NCBI GenBank assembly: GCA_900540985.1 | Contig: UQIC01000032.1 | Location: 1-23,947, forward strand | DNA: 23,947 nucleotides | Direction of reading: 5' to 3' | Origin: an uncultured Collinsella sp. | GTDB lineage: Bacteria > Actinomycetota > Coriobacteriia > Coriobacteriales > Coriobacteriaceae | Shown here: piece after piece, positions 1 through 6,532 of the stretch | Layout: each line of letters opens with the position of its first letter | Numbering within the stretch: position 1 is the stretch's first letter | The notes under the pieces: model-generated | What the model was told of the DNA's origin: nothing | What the model saw: only the letters and a program-made list of their open reading frames with translations | The model's database searches: none | Program-made: the position numbers and the translations under genes

Positions 1-72
1 GCTGCGGAAACGCGGGGTCCGTTCAGGCTGTTGCGTTGAGATTGAAAATCAACCGAAAACCTGCGTTCACCC

Positions 73-507
73 ATGGAGTGCATCATGCTTGCCATGTTTT
101 CGCTTCCGTTTTCCTATGGCGGATTTGCCTGTGGTCCCTTTAAGACCGACTACAAGATCGAGTTCAACGACCGTGCACAGGCGATCTCGGGGATGCCGCA
201 TGCGGTTTGCGATGCCTTTCAGGAAGCAGCCCGGTTTGACTTGGAATACAACGGTGAGCTGGGCCATTCTTCTCGGAGGGGACGTATCCATGATGAAAAG
301 CGCAACACGGGCTTGATTACTATGGGAATCGAGGTCGCGACGGTCAACAACGAAATGCTCTGTGACATGGAAGCGATGGAAGCACTCGCATGGCGCATCC
401 ACCAGCGTATGGGTAAGCGATATCAGAATCGCGTAGAGGCTCGTCGAAAGAGGCAAGATGCTCTGCTGAATACGCTCCGAGCGTGCTTTGGGCTCAAACC
501 AGCGTAA
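73..507 (+). CDS. C-terminal fragment of a PD-(D/E)XK-like (DUF559-type) nuclease-fold protein
   Basis: The 144-residue product contains a segment around residues 54-85 (FDLEYNGELGH, then HDEKRNTGLITMGIEVATV) that resembles the core of DUF559/Vsr-like endonuclease-fold domains found at the C-terminus of many actinobacterial proteins: acidic residue, E-Y-x-G, His, then R-N-x-L-x-x-M/L-G. In such proteins the domain is preceded by a short 'SPMEC' segment and a longer N-terminal region. Here the reading frame also gives R-S-P just before the first ATG, but it meets TGA stops at 37-39 and 43-45, and coding-like sequence seems to continue upstream in another frame. I therefore read it as a 5'-truncated or frameshifted remnant. 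If translated alone, ATG at 85 has the better ribosome site (GGAG at 76-79). Family assignment is from pattern memory and is tentative. Confidence 0.5.
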   Translation: MECIMLAMFSLPFSYGGFACGPFKTDYKIEFNDRAQAISGMPHAVCDAFQEAARFDLEYNGELGHSSRRGRIHDEKRNTGLITMGIEVATVNNEMLCDMEAMEALAWRIHQRMGKRYQNRVEARRKRQDALLNTLRACFGLKPA

Positions 508-542
508 AACTATGGCTTTATAGGGGGTCTGTTTATATGCTC

Positions 543-758
543 TGTGCAAAAAACGGCAAATATGAGTACTGTTACTAGATTAGTGACAGCAAAAACAAAG
601 AAACTTGGGCCGATAATCTGGATTCAGCGAAGAGATAATAAACGAATGTGGAATATCTTGGCGCCAAGCAGGCTGTGCGGAACTCAAAAAGGGCTCGTGA
701 GGCGGTAATACGCTGCTACTAAATTGGTAACAGTACTCATATTTGCCGTTTTTGCACA
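543..758. repeat. 216-bp element with ~47-bp terminal inverted repeats (MITE-like)
   Basis: The left arm (543-590) and right arm (712-758) are inverted copies. The outer ~32 bases, including CGGCAAATATGAGTACTG, match except for one A in an A-run, and the inner ~16 bases match with a few substitutions. The core (591-711) has no convincing gene; a minus-strand ORF across it is only the repeat read as codons. Well-conserved outer ends with a short non-coding core fit a MITE or other non-autonomous element. No target-site duplication is obvious. Confidence 0.6.
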
Positions 759-759
759 C

Positions 760-807
760 GGCACCCTGAGACGGGTGCCCCGGAGCTCCCCGTAGGGGAG
801 CTCCGGG
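760..807. other. Tandem GC-rich hairpins
   Basis: Two hairpins follow the inverted-repeat element: a 7-bp stem (760-766 with 773-779) and a 13-bp perfect stem (779-791 with 795-807, loop GTA). The next bases are CTTCAT, so there is no proper T-run. The second hairpin resembles the real terminator at 2332-2365 in shape and in its GAGCTCC/GAGCCC-type stem. It could be a weak or decayed terminator for upstream transcription. Confidence 0.5.
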
Positions 808-879
808 CTTCATAGGGGCACGAATGGTCCGCTCCGACCCGCAAAATCTGTACTCGAGATGCGAATGACGTCCCTAACC

Positions 880-908
880 TTAAACTTTAGCTTGAACTTA
901 GCTATAAT
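880..908 (+). promoter_or_regulatory. Sigma70-type promoter for the lipoprotein gene
   Basis: TTAAAC (880-885), a 17-bp spacer and a consensus TATAAT (903-908). Transcription would start near 915, leaving about 320 nt of leader before the lipoprotein start codon. Confidence 0.55.
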
Positions 909-914
909 GCGCTT

Positions 915-1233
915 CGTTCCTACCAGGCTGTGGTTGCGGACGGACGAAATGCCCGTCCTAGTCCAAGACAGACGCGGTCAAAGGGATCCACGTAAGCGAC
1001 CGCGTGCGCGCGGCGCGATCATGGCGCGTCCTAGATGTAAGCCGCACCGTCCGTTCTACTTTCTTTGGGGCAATACCGCCTCGCGGGCGAGCGGGTCAGT
1101 CGTGAAGGTGGCTGCGGCCTCCCGAGCAAACACCCCGGTGCGCAAGTGTGGGGTCAAATACCAGGTCAGCTGGTGGGAACAACCTGATATTCCGCGCAAC
1201 GCACGGATTGTATACGACACAGAAGGCAGGGTA
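915..1233 (+). other. Long leader, possibly a structured RNA; no recognised gene
   Basis: Between the predicted start site and the lipoprotein start the frame is open, but its N-terminal extension would place a signal peptide deep inside the protein, so I treat this as untranslated. Several stems can be drawn: ACGCGGTC (972-979) with its complement at 998-1005 (8 bp); GGACGG with CCGTCC around 930-950; CGGACGG with CCGTCCG near 1049-1055 as an alternative; and ACCAG with CTGGT near 1161-1175. I looked for hallmarks of tmRNA, SRP RNA, RNase P RNA, T-box, TPP, cobalamin and SAM elements and found none convincing. Confidence 0.3.
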
Positions 1234-1239
1234 GTGGAC

Positions 1240-2265
1240 ATGGTGAGGGGCAGCTTGATGCACGCGGCTCGGCTGGGTGCTGGGACCGCAGCGGTCATTG
1301 CCGTTTTGGGCCTGAGCGGATGCGCGTTCAACCCGCTGTCTACGTTCACGACTCCCACGATCGACCAGATCGAGTACGAGACCGTCACGCCGGCGGTGTC
1401 GGACGATGCCCTGGTCACTCCCGGAACCCTGACGGTCGCCCTCGATACTTCCGATGCGCCGCAGGCCATGCAGGACGCCGACGGCGAGCTCACGGGGTAT
1501 GCGGTTGACGCCGCCCGCGCTCTCGCAAGCCGCATGGGCCTTAAGGTCGCCTTTGTCGATGCGTCTTCGGCAGATTCCGCGCTCGGCGACAAAAAGGCCG
1601 ATATCTTTATCGGCGAGATTAACTCCACGGACGGGGACATTAGCTCGCTCGGCACCTGCCTGTACGATGCCACTTCCGTGTTCGGTAAAACTAGCGATGG
1701 TGGGTCGCTAAGCGTTTCCACCGATACCCTTAACACGTCCACCCTGGGCGTTCAGACGTCCTCGGCCTCGCAGGAGGCGCTTGCTAAGCAGAGCATCACC
1801 GCCAACCAAAAGACCTACTCCAACATCAACGAGTGCTTTGAGGCGCTCGAGTCCGGCGAGGTCGACTATGTGATCTGCGACTCCACGGCCGGCGGCTACC
1901 TTGCACGCCTGATGAGCGAGGTCTCCTATGCCGGTGCGCTCGAGGCGCCCTCGACGCTTGGTGTTGCGGGCCTCTCGTCCAATGACGAACTGTGCCGTGC
2001 CGTGAGCGATGCCCTCGACGGTATTACGGCCGACGGCACGCTCGAGGCGGTCCACTCTGTCTGGTATGGCACGATGCCCTACGACCTCACCACTAAGACG
2101 GTTTCGGGCGCTAACGTGCAGCCGGGCGACTCTGAGTCCAGTGAGACCACGTCCTCCGGCAGCGAGTCCTCCGATTCCAACAATGAGACCGCATCCTCCG
2201 AGGACAAATCGTCCAGCCAGGAAGGCACCATCACCGACGACGACATTAACAAACTCAATAGCTAG
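1240..2265 (+). CDS. Solute-binding lipoprotein, SBP_bac_3 (amino-acid binding) family
   Basis: The product is about 341 aa. It starts with a short basic/hydrophobic signal sequence ending in the lipobox L-S-G-C (Cys28), so it should be lipid-anchored on the outer face of the membrane. The core matches extracellular family-3 solute-binding proteins: a first strand 'GTLTVALDTSDAPQAM', then 'GELTGYAVDAARALASRMGL', a 'KADIFIGEI' segment, and 'GEVDYVICDSTAGGYL' near the hinge. The last ~50 residues are a low-complexity Ser/Glu/Asp/Thr tail. No permease or ATPase genes adjoin it, so it may act as an orphan receptor or with a transporter elsewhere. The open frame runs back to 859, but ATG 1240, GTG 1234 (AAGG at 1223-1226) or ATG 1258 (GAGGGG at 1245-1250) are the sensible starts; the choice among them is uncertain. 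Confidence 0.75.
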   Translation: MVRGSLMHAARLGAGTAAVIAVLGLSGCAFNPLSTFTTPTIDQIEYETVTPAVSDDALVTPGTLTVALDTSDAPQAMQDADGELTGYAVDAARALASRMGLKVAFVDASSADSALGDKKADIFIGEINSTDGDISSLGTCLYDATSVFGKTSDGGSLSVSTDTLNTSTLGVQTSSASQEALAKQSITANQKTYSNINECFEALESGEVDYVICDSTAGGYLARLMSEVSYAGALEAPSTLGVAGLSSNDELCRAVSDALDGITADGTLEAVHSVWYGTMPYDLTTKTVSGANVQPGDSESSETTSSGSESSDSNNETASSEDKSSSQEGTITDDDINKLNS

Positions 2266-2331
2266 TTATTGCTAGGGGTGGTGTCTCCTATACGTTGGAA
2301 AGGACACCTCTTCACGGTTTCAACACGCACT

Positions 2332-2365
2332 GCCGGGCTTCCCCGATGGGGGAGCCCGGCTTTTT
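2332..2365 (+). terminator. Intrinsic terminator after the lipoprotein gene
   Basis: A 13-bp stem (2332-2344 with 2348-2360, one G-T wobble, loop GAT) is followed at once by TTTTT (2361-2365). It lies 67 nt past the stop codon. Confidence 0.9.
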
Positions 2366-2582
2366 CATCCCAATAAAATCAGCAGGTCAAAGCCAATTTT
2401 CGGGATCAAATACAAAGCCGCCGGCCCCCTCCTATAGCGCACTTTGCCACAGAAAAGTGCGAGGCTTCGGTATGCGGTATCAAGCAATCGTTATTCGGGT
2501 CTTTAGGAATCCGCGTGATTAAATGCACGGCAATGGGTACATAGCCAGTACAGTAAGTCCCCGAGGCAGATTGGAGCCACGT
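2366..2582 (+). other. Intergenic leader of hpf with a candidate hairpin
   Basis: No gene is supported between the terminator and hpf. An 8-bp perfect hairpin, CGCACTTT (2438-2445) with AAAGTGCG (2454-2461) and an 8-nt loop, stands ~120 nt upstream of hpf. Weaker pairings (GCGG near 2474 with CCGC near 2511; ATTC with GAAT inside) could form a second structure. Conserved RNA motifs upstream of raiA/hpf genes have been described in Actinobacteria and Firmicutes; whether this is one cannot be told by eye. I could not place a convincing promoter. Confidence 0.35.
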
Positions 2583-3167
2583 ATGGATATCAAGGTTTCT
2601 GGACGCAAGACGACGGTAACCGATGCTCTGCGTGCGCATGTGGATGAGAAGATCGGCGAGGCGCTCAAGGTTTTCGATATCGAGCCCATGACAGTCGACG
2701 TTGTACTTCGTTATGAGAAGAACCCCTCGAACCCCAACCCGGCAATCGTCGAGGTTACGGTTCGTGCCCGCGGTTCGGTGATTCGCGTTGCCGAGCACGG
2801 TGCAGATATGTACGCCGCCATCGACCTCTCCGCCGATAAGGTCACCCGCCAGCTGCGCAAGTTCAAGACCAAGGTCGTGGACAACCGCCAGGGCGGTGCC
2901 AGCGCCGCGGATGTCGCACCGGTCGAGCGCGTTGAGGATCTGGCCGACCTGCTGCTGCCCGAGGAAGAGGACGACCTGCTCGTCCGCGAGAAGGTTATCG
3001 ACGTCACCCCGATGACTGAGGAGCAGGCGCTGGTGCAGACAGATCTGCTGGGCCACGACTTCTACGTGTTCGAGAACGCGACGACTGGCCTCATCAATGT
3101 GGTGTATCACCGTAAGAATGGTGGATATGGCATCATCAAGCCCCGCATCGAAACACTTGACGAGTAA
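2583..3167 (+). CDS. hpf: Ribosome hibernation promoting factor, long form
   Basis: The 194-aa product has the S30AE (RaiA/YfiA) domain in residues ~1-105, starting 'MDIKVSGRKTTVTDALRAHV', with the expected basic segment 'LSADKVTRQLRKFKTK'. A charged linker (~106-135) leads to the C-terminal dimerisation domain (~136-190), recognisable by 'KVIDVTPMTEEQAL', 'GHDFYVFENATTG' and 'VVYHRKNGGYGII'. This two-domain length is that of long HPF, which joins 70S ribosomes into inactive 100S dimers in stationary phase. ATG 2583 is chosen because GGAG (2573-2576) sits 6 nt before it and the protein then begins exactly at the conserved domain; an in-frame opening at 2523 lacks support. It appears monocistronic, with a terminator just downstream. 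Confidence 0.95.
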   Translation: MDIKVSGRKTTVTDALRAHVDEKIGEALKVFDIEPMTVDVVLRYEKNPSNPNPAIVEVTVRARGSVIRVAEHGADMYAAIDLSADKVTRQLRKFKTKVVDNRQGGASAADVAPVERVEDLADLLLPEEEDDLLVREKVIDVTPMTEEQALVQTDLLGHDFYVFENATTGLINVVYHRKNGGYGIIKPRIETLDE

Positions 3168-3196
3168 AATACGTTAACTTGCATGAGTTAACGGTT

Positions 3197-3228
3197 GGCG
3201 GCCATCCCATGCGGGTGGCCGCCTTTTT
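3197..3228 (+). terminator. Intrinsic terminator after hpf
   Basis: GGCGGCCA (3197-3204) pairs with TGGCCGCC (3216-3223), followed by TTTTT (3224-3228). A separate 7-bp inverted repeat GTTAACT / AGTTAAC (3173-3179, 3186-3192) lies just before it, directly after the stop codon. Confidence 0.92.
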
Positions 3229-3246
3229 ACGTAAGGAGTCGCTTTG

Positions 3247-4200
3247 ATGGACAAGGCCGCATCCGCCGGTCATTCGGACCGTTGCCGCATCGTCGTCGAT
3301 ACCTGCTGCGACTTTAGCCCCGAGGTCGCCGCGAACCTCGATGTCGATATCCTGGGTTTCCCCTTCATTATCGATGGCGAGGAGCGCACGGATGACATCT
3401 GGTCGAGCATCACACCCAAGGAGTTCTACGATCGCATGCGCGCCGGTGCCCGCGTGTCCACCTCGGCTGTGTCGCTCGGTCGCTATATCGAGTTCTTTAC
3501 CGAGTGCGCCAAAGAGGGCACGCCCACGGTCTACCTGTGCTTTACCTCGGCGCTGTCGTCGAGCTACAACTCCGCGTGCCAGGCGGCAGATGCCGTGCGC
3601 GCCGAGTATCCCAACTTTGAGCTCTACGTGGTCGACAACGCTCTGCCCTGCGCGACCGGTGCGCTCTTGGCGCTCGAGGCCGTGCGTCAGCGTTCGGCGG
3701 GACTGACCGCCAAGCAGCTGGTCGATTGGGCAAACGAGGCAAAGACCTACGTCCACGGCTACTTTACGCTCGAGAGCTTTGACGCGCTGGCTGCCGGCGG
3801 CCGCATTCCGCCCGCGGCGGCGCAGCTCACGGCAAAGCTCGACGTCAAGCCCGAGCTCTCCTACGACCTTGCCGGCTCGCTGTCGCTGATCGGCGTCAAC
3901 CGCGGCCGCAAGAAGGCGCTCAAGTCCATTCTCAAGTCGTTCCGCGAGAACTACGTGCCCGACCGCACCATGCCCATCGCCATCATGACGGCCGATGCCG
4001 AAAAGGACGGCGACTGGCTCGAAGCCGCCATCCGCAAGGAGGAGGGCTGCGCCGACGTCACGATCATTCGCAGCTCCGTGGGTCCCACCATTGGCTCGCA
4101 CGTGGGCCCCGGCATGGTGGCCTGCGCGTTTTGGGGTAAGAACCGCGCCGACAAGGCGCCGCTTTCCGACCGCATCGCCCGTCGCGTGCGCGGTCAGTAG
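3247..4200 (+). CDS. DegV family fatty-acid-binding protein
   Basis: The 317-aa protein matches the DegV fold: 'RIVVDTCCDFSPEVA' near the N-terminus (family pattern I-x-T-D-S-x-x-D-L), 'VSTSAVS' (70-76, the lipid head-group loop, usually T-S-Q-P-S), 'CFTSALSSSYNSA' (98-110), and 'GRIPPAAAQLTAKLDVKP', equivalent to the family's G-R-I-x-x-A-x-x-x-x-x-x-L-x-I-K-P. DegV/FakB proteins bind a fatty acid; FakB forms present it to the kinase FakA for phosphorylation. No fakA-like gene is in the window, so the partner is unknown. ATG 3247 has AAGGAG at 3233-3238, 8 nt upstream; the TTG three bases earlier is less likely. The cytoplasmic product stands alone between the hpf terminator and the next operon. 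Confidence 0.9.
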   Translation: MDKAASAGHSDRCRIVVDTCCDFSPEVAANLDVDILGFPFIIDGEERTDDIWSSITPKEFYDRMRAGARVSTSAVSLGRYIEFFTECAKEGTPTVYLCFTSALSSSYNSACQAADAVRAEYPNFELYVVDNALPCATGALLALEAVRQRSAGLTAKQLVDWANEAKTYVHGYFTLESFDALAAGGRIPPAAAQLTAKLDVKPELSYDLAGSLSLIGVNRGRKKALKSILKSFRENYVPDRTMPIAIMTADAEKDGDWLEAAIRKEEGCADVTIIRSSVGPTIGSHVGPGMVACAFWGKNRADKAPLSDRIARRVRGQ

Positions 4201-4298
4201 GCAAGTAACGCGGCCGTAATCGATCCCAGCTCACTGCCCAAACGCTGGCATCGAGTATTCAACCTGGTAACAACACCCAACCCAAAAGGAAAGGTTTC

Positions 4299-5378
4299 AT
4301 GGCAAACAAGCTCTCCGTCGCATTTATCGGCACCGGAATCATGGGTGCCCCCATCGCCGGTCACATCCTGGATGCTGGCTATCCCGTCACGGTCAACAAC
4401 CGCACCAAGTCCAAGGCTGCCGCGCTTATCGAGCGCGGTGCCGCTTGGGCCGATACGCCGGCCGATGCCGTGGCTAACGCCGATGTCGTCTTTACCATGG
4501 TGGGCTATCCCTCCGAGGTCGAGGAGCTCTACCTGGCGGGCGACGGCCTGCTCGCGTGCACTAAGCCCGGCGCGGTCCTGATCGATCTCACCACGAGCTC
4601 GCCCGAGCTGGCGCGCGACATTGCCGAGGCCGCCCAGGTTTCCGGTCGCATGGCGTTTGACTGCCCCGTTACCGGCGGCGAGTCGGGTGCTATCGCCGGC
4701 ACGCTTACGGCTATCGTGGGCGCTACCGAGAACGACATCGCGTCGGTCCGCGACATCCTTTCTACCTTTGCGGCAACCATCTGCTGCTTCGACGGCGCCG
4801 GCAAGGGCCAGGCTGCCAAGCTCGCCAACCAGGTGTCGCTGGGCGCCTGCATGGTCGGCATGGCCGATGCGCTGGCGTTTGCCGAGCTGAGCGGCCTTGA
4901 TCTGGAGAAGACCCGTCAGATGATCCTGGGCGGTACCGGCAAGTCCGGCGCCATGGAGAGCCTGGCTCCCAAGGCGCTCGACGGCGACTACAAGCCCGGC
5001 TTTATGGTCGAGCACTTCATTAAGGACCTGCGCTTGGCGCTCGCCTATGCCGACGACCGCGAGCTTGCGCTGCCCGGCGCCGACGTGGCCTTTACGCTCT
5101 ACGACATGCTCGACGCCATCGGTGGCGCCAAGCTGGGCACCCAGGCCATCACGGTCCTCTACAAGGAGGAGGCTGACGCCATTGCCGCCGGTCTGGACTG
5201 GTCGCAGTATCGTCCCGAGGAGCATGGCGCTCACGAGGACGGCTGCGGTTGCGGCGAGCACGGCGACGACCATGAGTGCGGTTGCGGTCACCATCACGGC
5301 GAGGACCACGAGTGCTGCGGCGGCCACGGCCATGACGACGGCCATGAGTGCTGCTGCGGCCGCCATCACGGGGAGTAG
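4299..5378 (+). CDS. 3-hydroxyisobutyrate dehydrogenase family oxidoreductase with a His/Cys-rich tail
   Basis: Residues 1-305 form a complete beta-hydroxyacid dehydrogenase: the Rossmann motif G-x-G-x-M-G (G11-G16), the substrate loop 'DCPVTGGESGA' (121-131), the catalytic Lys174 in 'GQAAKLANQ' with Asn178, and 'IKDLRLAL' (241-248), whose Lys242 lies near the nicotinamide in relatives. The family oxidises beta-hydroxyacids such as 3-hydroxyisobutyrate, tartronate semialdehyde or gamma-hydroxybutyrate; the substrate is not decided by sequence. Uniquely, residues 308-359 are an added tail with 13 His and 9 Cys among Gly/Asp/Glu, absent from normal members (~290-300 aa). The tail should bind metal ions, perhaps Zn, Ni or Cu. 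First gene of a four-gene operon; AAAAGGAAAGG lies upstream of the ATG. Confidence 0.9.
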   Translation: MANKLSVAFIGTGIMGAPIAGHILDAGYPVTVNNRTKSKAAALIERGAAWADTPADAVANADVVFTMVGYPSEVEELYLAGDGLLACTKPGAVLIDLTTSSPELARDIAEAAQVSGRMAFDCPVTGGESGAIAGTLTAIVGATENDIASVRDILSTFAATICCFDGAGKGQAAKLANQVSLGACMVGMADALAFAELSGLDLEKTRQMILGGTGKSGAMESLAPKALDGDYKPGFMVEHFIKDLRLALAYADDRELALPGADVAFTLYDMLDAIGGAKLGTQAITVLYKEEADAIAAGLDWSQYRPEEHGAHEDGCGCGEHGDDHECGCGHHHGEDHECCGGHGHDDGHECCCGRHHGE

Positions 5379-5383
5379 CGCCC

Positions 5384-5812
5384 ATGAGCTGGACGTTCGT
5401 GGTACTAGCGCTGGTGCTCTTTCTCTTTGCGATCTACATTGGCTTTTTGTGCGGCCAGTGGGCGTGCGAAAAGCGCGTGATCACCAAGCGCGACTACTGG
5501 ATCGCCAATTTTGCAGGAGCGGCGGCAGTCGTCCTACTGACCTGGGTGTTCTCGCTGTTCCCGCTGGTGCAGTTTGCGCCGATCGGCTGGCTCGGCGGCT
5601 TTATCGCCGGTCTTAAGATGAGCTTTGGCGAGTCCGTCGGTCCGTGGCGCAAGCACGACGAGGTCTTTAACGTCAACAAGGCTCATCGCGCCGCCGCCGA
5701 CGCGGGCGACGCTGAGGAACGCCGCCGTGCGCGTCGCAATGGCGCGGCCGACCGACAGCTCATCTCGGTCACCGATGACAGCAAGGGTGCTGACAAGCAC
5801 GCTAAGAAATAG
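5384..5812 (+). CDS. Small two-helix membrane protein, unknown function
   Basis: The 142-aa product has two hydrophobic segments: residues ~3-25 ('FVVLALVLFLFAIYIGFL') and ~45-70 ('AAAVVLLTWVFSLFPLV'). A cytoplasmic-looking basic/acidic C-terminal half of about 70 residues follows ('EERRRARRNG' and a Lys-rich end). I recognise no family. ATG 5384 is 5 nt after the preceding stop, with GGGAG at 5371-5375 inside the end of the dehydrogenase gene, so the two are probably translationally coupled; an in-frame ATG at 5348 overlaps the upstream gene and has no comparable site. Confidence 0.75.
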   Translation: MSWTFVVLALVLFLFAIYIGFLCGQWACEKRVITKRDYWIANFAGAAAVVLLTWVFSLFPLVQFAPIGWLGGFIAGLKMSFGESVGPWRKHDEVFNVNKAHRAAADAGDAEERRRARRNGAADRQLISVTDDSKGADKHAKK

Positions 5813-5827
5813 TAAGAAGAGGTAACT

Positions 5828-6526
5828 ATGGCAGAAAACAAAGATGAACAGCTCACCGACGAGGAGCTGGCACAGCTTCAGCTGGCAGAGGAGAACGAGA
5901 ACGCCGTCGACCGTCTGGTCAAGGAGCTCGGCTGCCCCACGCGCCGCATCCGCCAGTTTGCCGCCCGCGTGCTTCACCTGCTTGCCGAGCGCGATCCGCA
6001 GCGCGTCGTGCCCTGCGTGCCCGCGCTGATCGAGGCGCTCGACCGCCCCGAGGCGCAGACCCGCTGGGAGGCCCTCGATGCCCTGACGGCGCTCGCTACC
6101 ACCTGCCCCGAGCAGCTGGGCGATGCCTTTGAGGGCGCCGAGACCGCGCTGTTCGACGAGATCTCCTCCACGCTGCGCTATGCCGCCTTCCGCCTGCTGT
6201 GCGTGTGGGGTGCCACGAGCGTCGAGCGTTCGCGCGAGGCTTGGCCCATCCTGGACGAGGCCATCCAGTGCTACCACGGCGACCTTGAGTATCGCGACAT
6301 GCTCGGTTGCCTGTACGAGTTTTGCCAGGGCGAGATCGACGCCGAGGTTGCCGAGAAGCTCGCGCTGCGCCTTAAGTTCGATGCCGAGAACGGTAAGGGC
6401 AGCTATCTCAAGGCCCGTTCGAGCGAGATTTGCGAAATGCTTGTTAAACGTTTTGGCCTGGATCTCTCCAAAAAGAAGAAGCGTGCTAGCGTTAAAAAAT
6501 CTGACGACGCCGAAGACGAGGAGTAA
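5828..6526 (+). CDS. HEAT-repeat-like protein, unknown function
   Basis: The 232-aa product is almost all alpha-helical by composition. Helical pairs such as 'TRRIRQFAARVLHLLAERDPQRVVPCVPALIEAL' (the first ~20 residues suffice to see it) and 'AQTRWEALDALTALATTCP' follow the HEAT pattern of a helix, Pro/Asp turn and second helix, so I expect a protein-binding solenoid. The N-terminal ~25 residues are acidic, and the C-terminus is a Lys cluster (KKKKR) followed by an acidic end. It lies 15 nt after the membrane-protein gene and 6 nt before the isocitrate dehydrogenase gene, with AGAGG just upstream, so it is an operon member. It has no catalytic motif; a scaffold or adaptor role is only inference. 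Confidence 0.75.
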   Translation: MAENKDEQLTDEELAQLQLAEENENAVDRLVKELGCPTRRIRQFAARVLHLLAERDPQRVVPCVPALIEALDRPEAQTRWEALDALTALATTCPEQLGDAFEGAETALFDEISSTLRYAAFRLLCVWGATSVERSREAWPILDEAIQCYHGDLEYRDMLGCLYEFCQGEIDAEVAEKLALRLKFDAENGKGSYLKARSSEICEMLVKRFGLDLSKKKKRASVKKSDDAEDEE

Positions 6527-6532
6527 CAGATT

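Noticed and set aside
580..813. A 77-codon minus-strand ORF
   Set aside because: It runs through the inverted-repeat element and the GC hairpins, so its codons are repeat sequence; no ribosome site or protein family supports it.
1100..1233. Resemblance of part of the leader to RNase P or SRP RNA
   Set aside because: Short matches such as AGCAAACACCCCGG exist, but the conserved GAGGAAAGUCC-type and GGAAGGA-AGCAG-type cores are absent.
859..1239. N-terminal extension of the lipoprotein to 468 residues
   Set aside because: It would bury the signal peptide and lipobox about 150 residues in, and it includes the promoter; internal starts near 1234-1258 fit better.
5149..5385. Arg/His-rich minus-strand ORF opposite the dehydrogenase tail
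   Set aside because: It is the reverse reading of the low-complexity His/Cys codons, and the plus-strand gene is certain.
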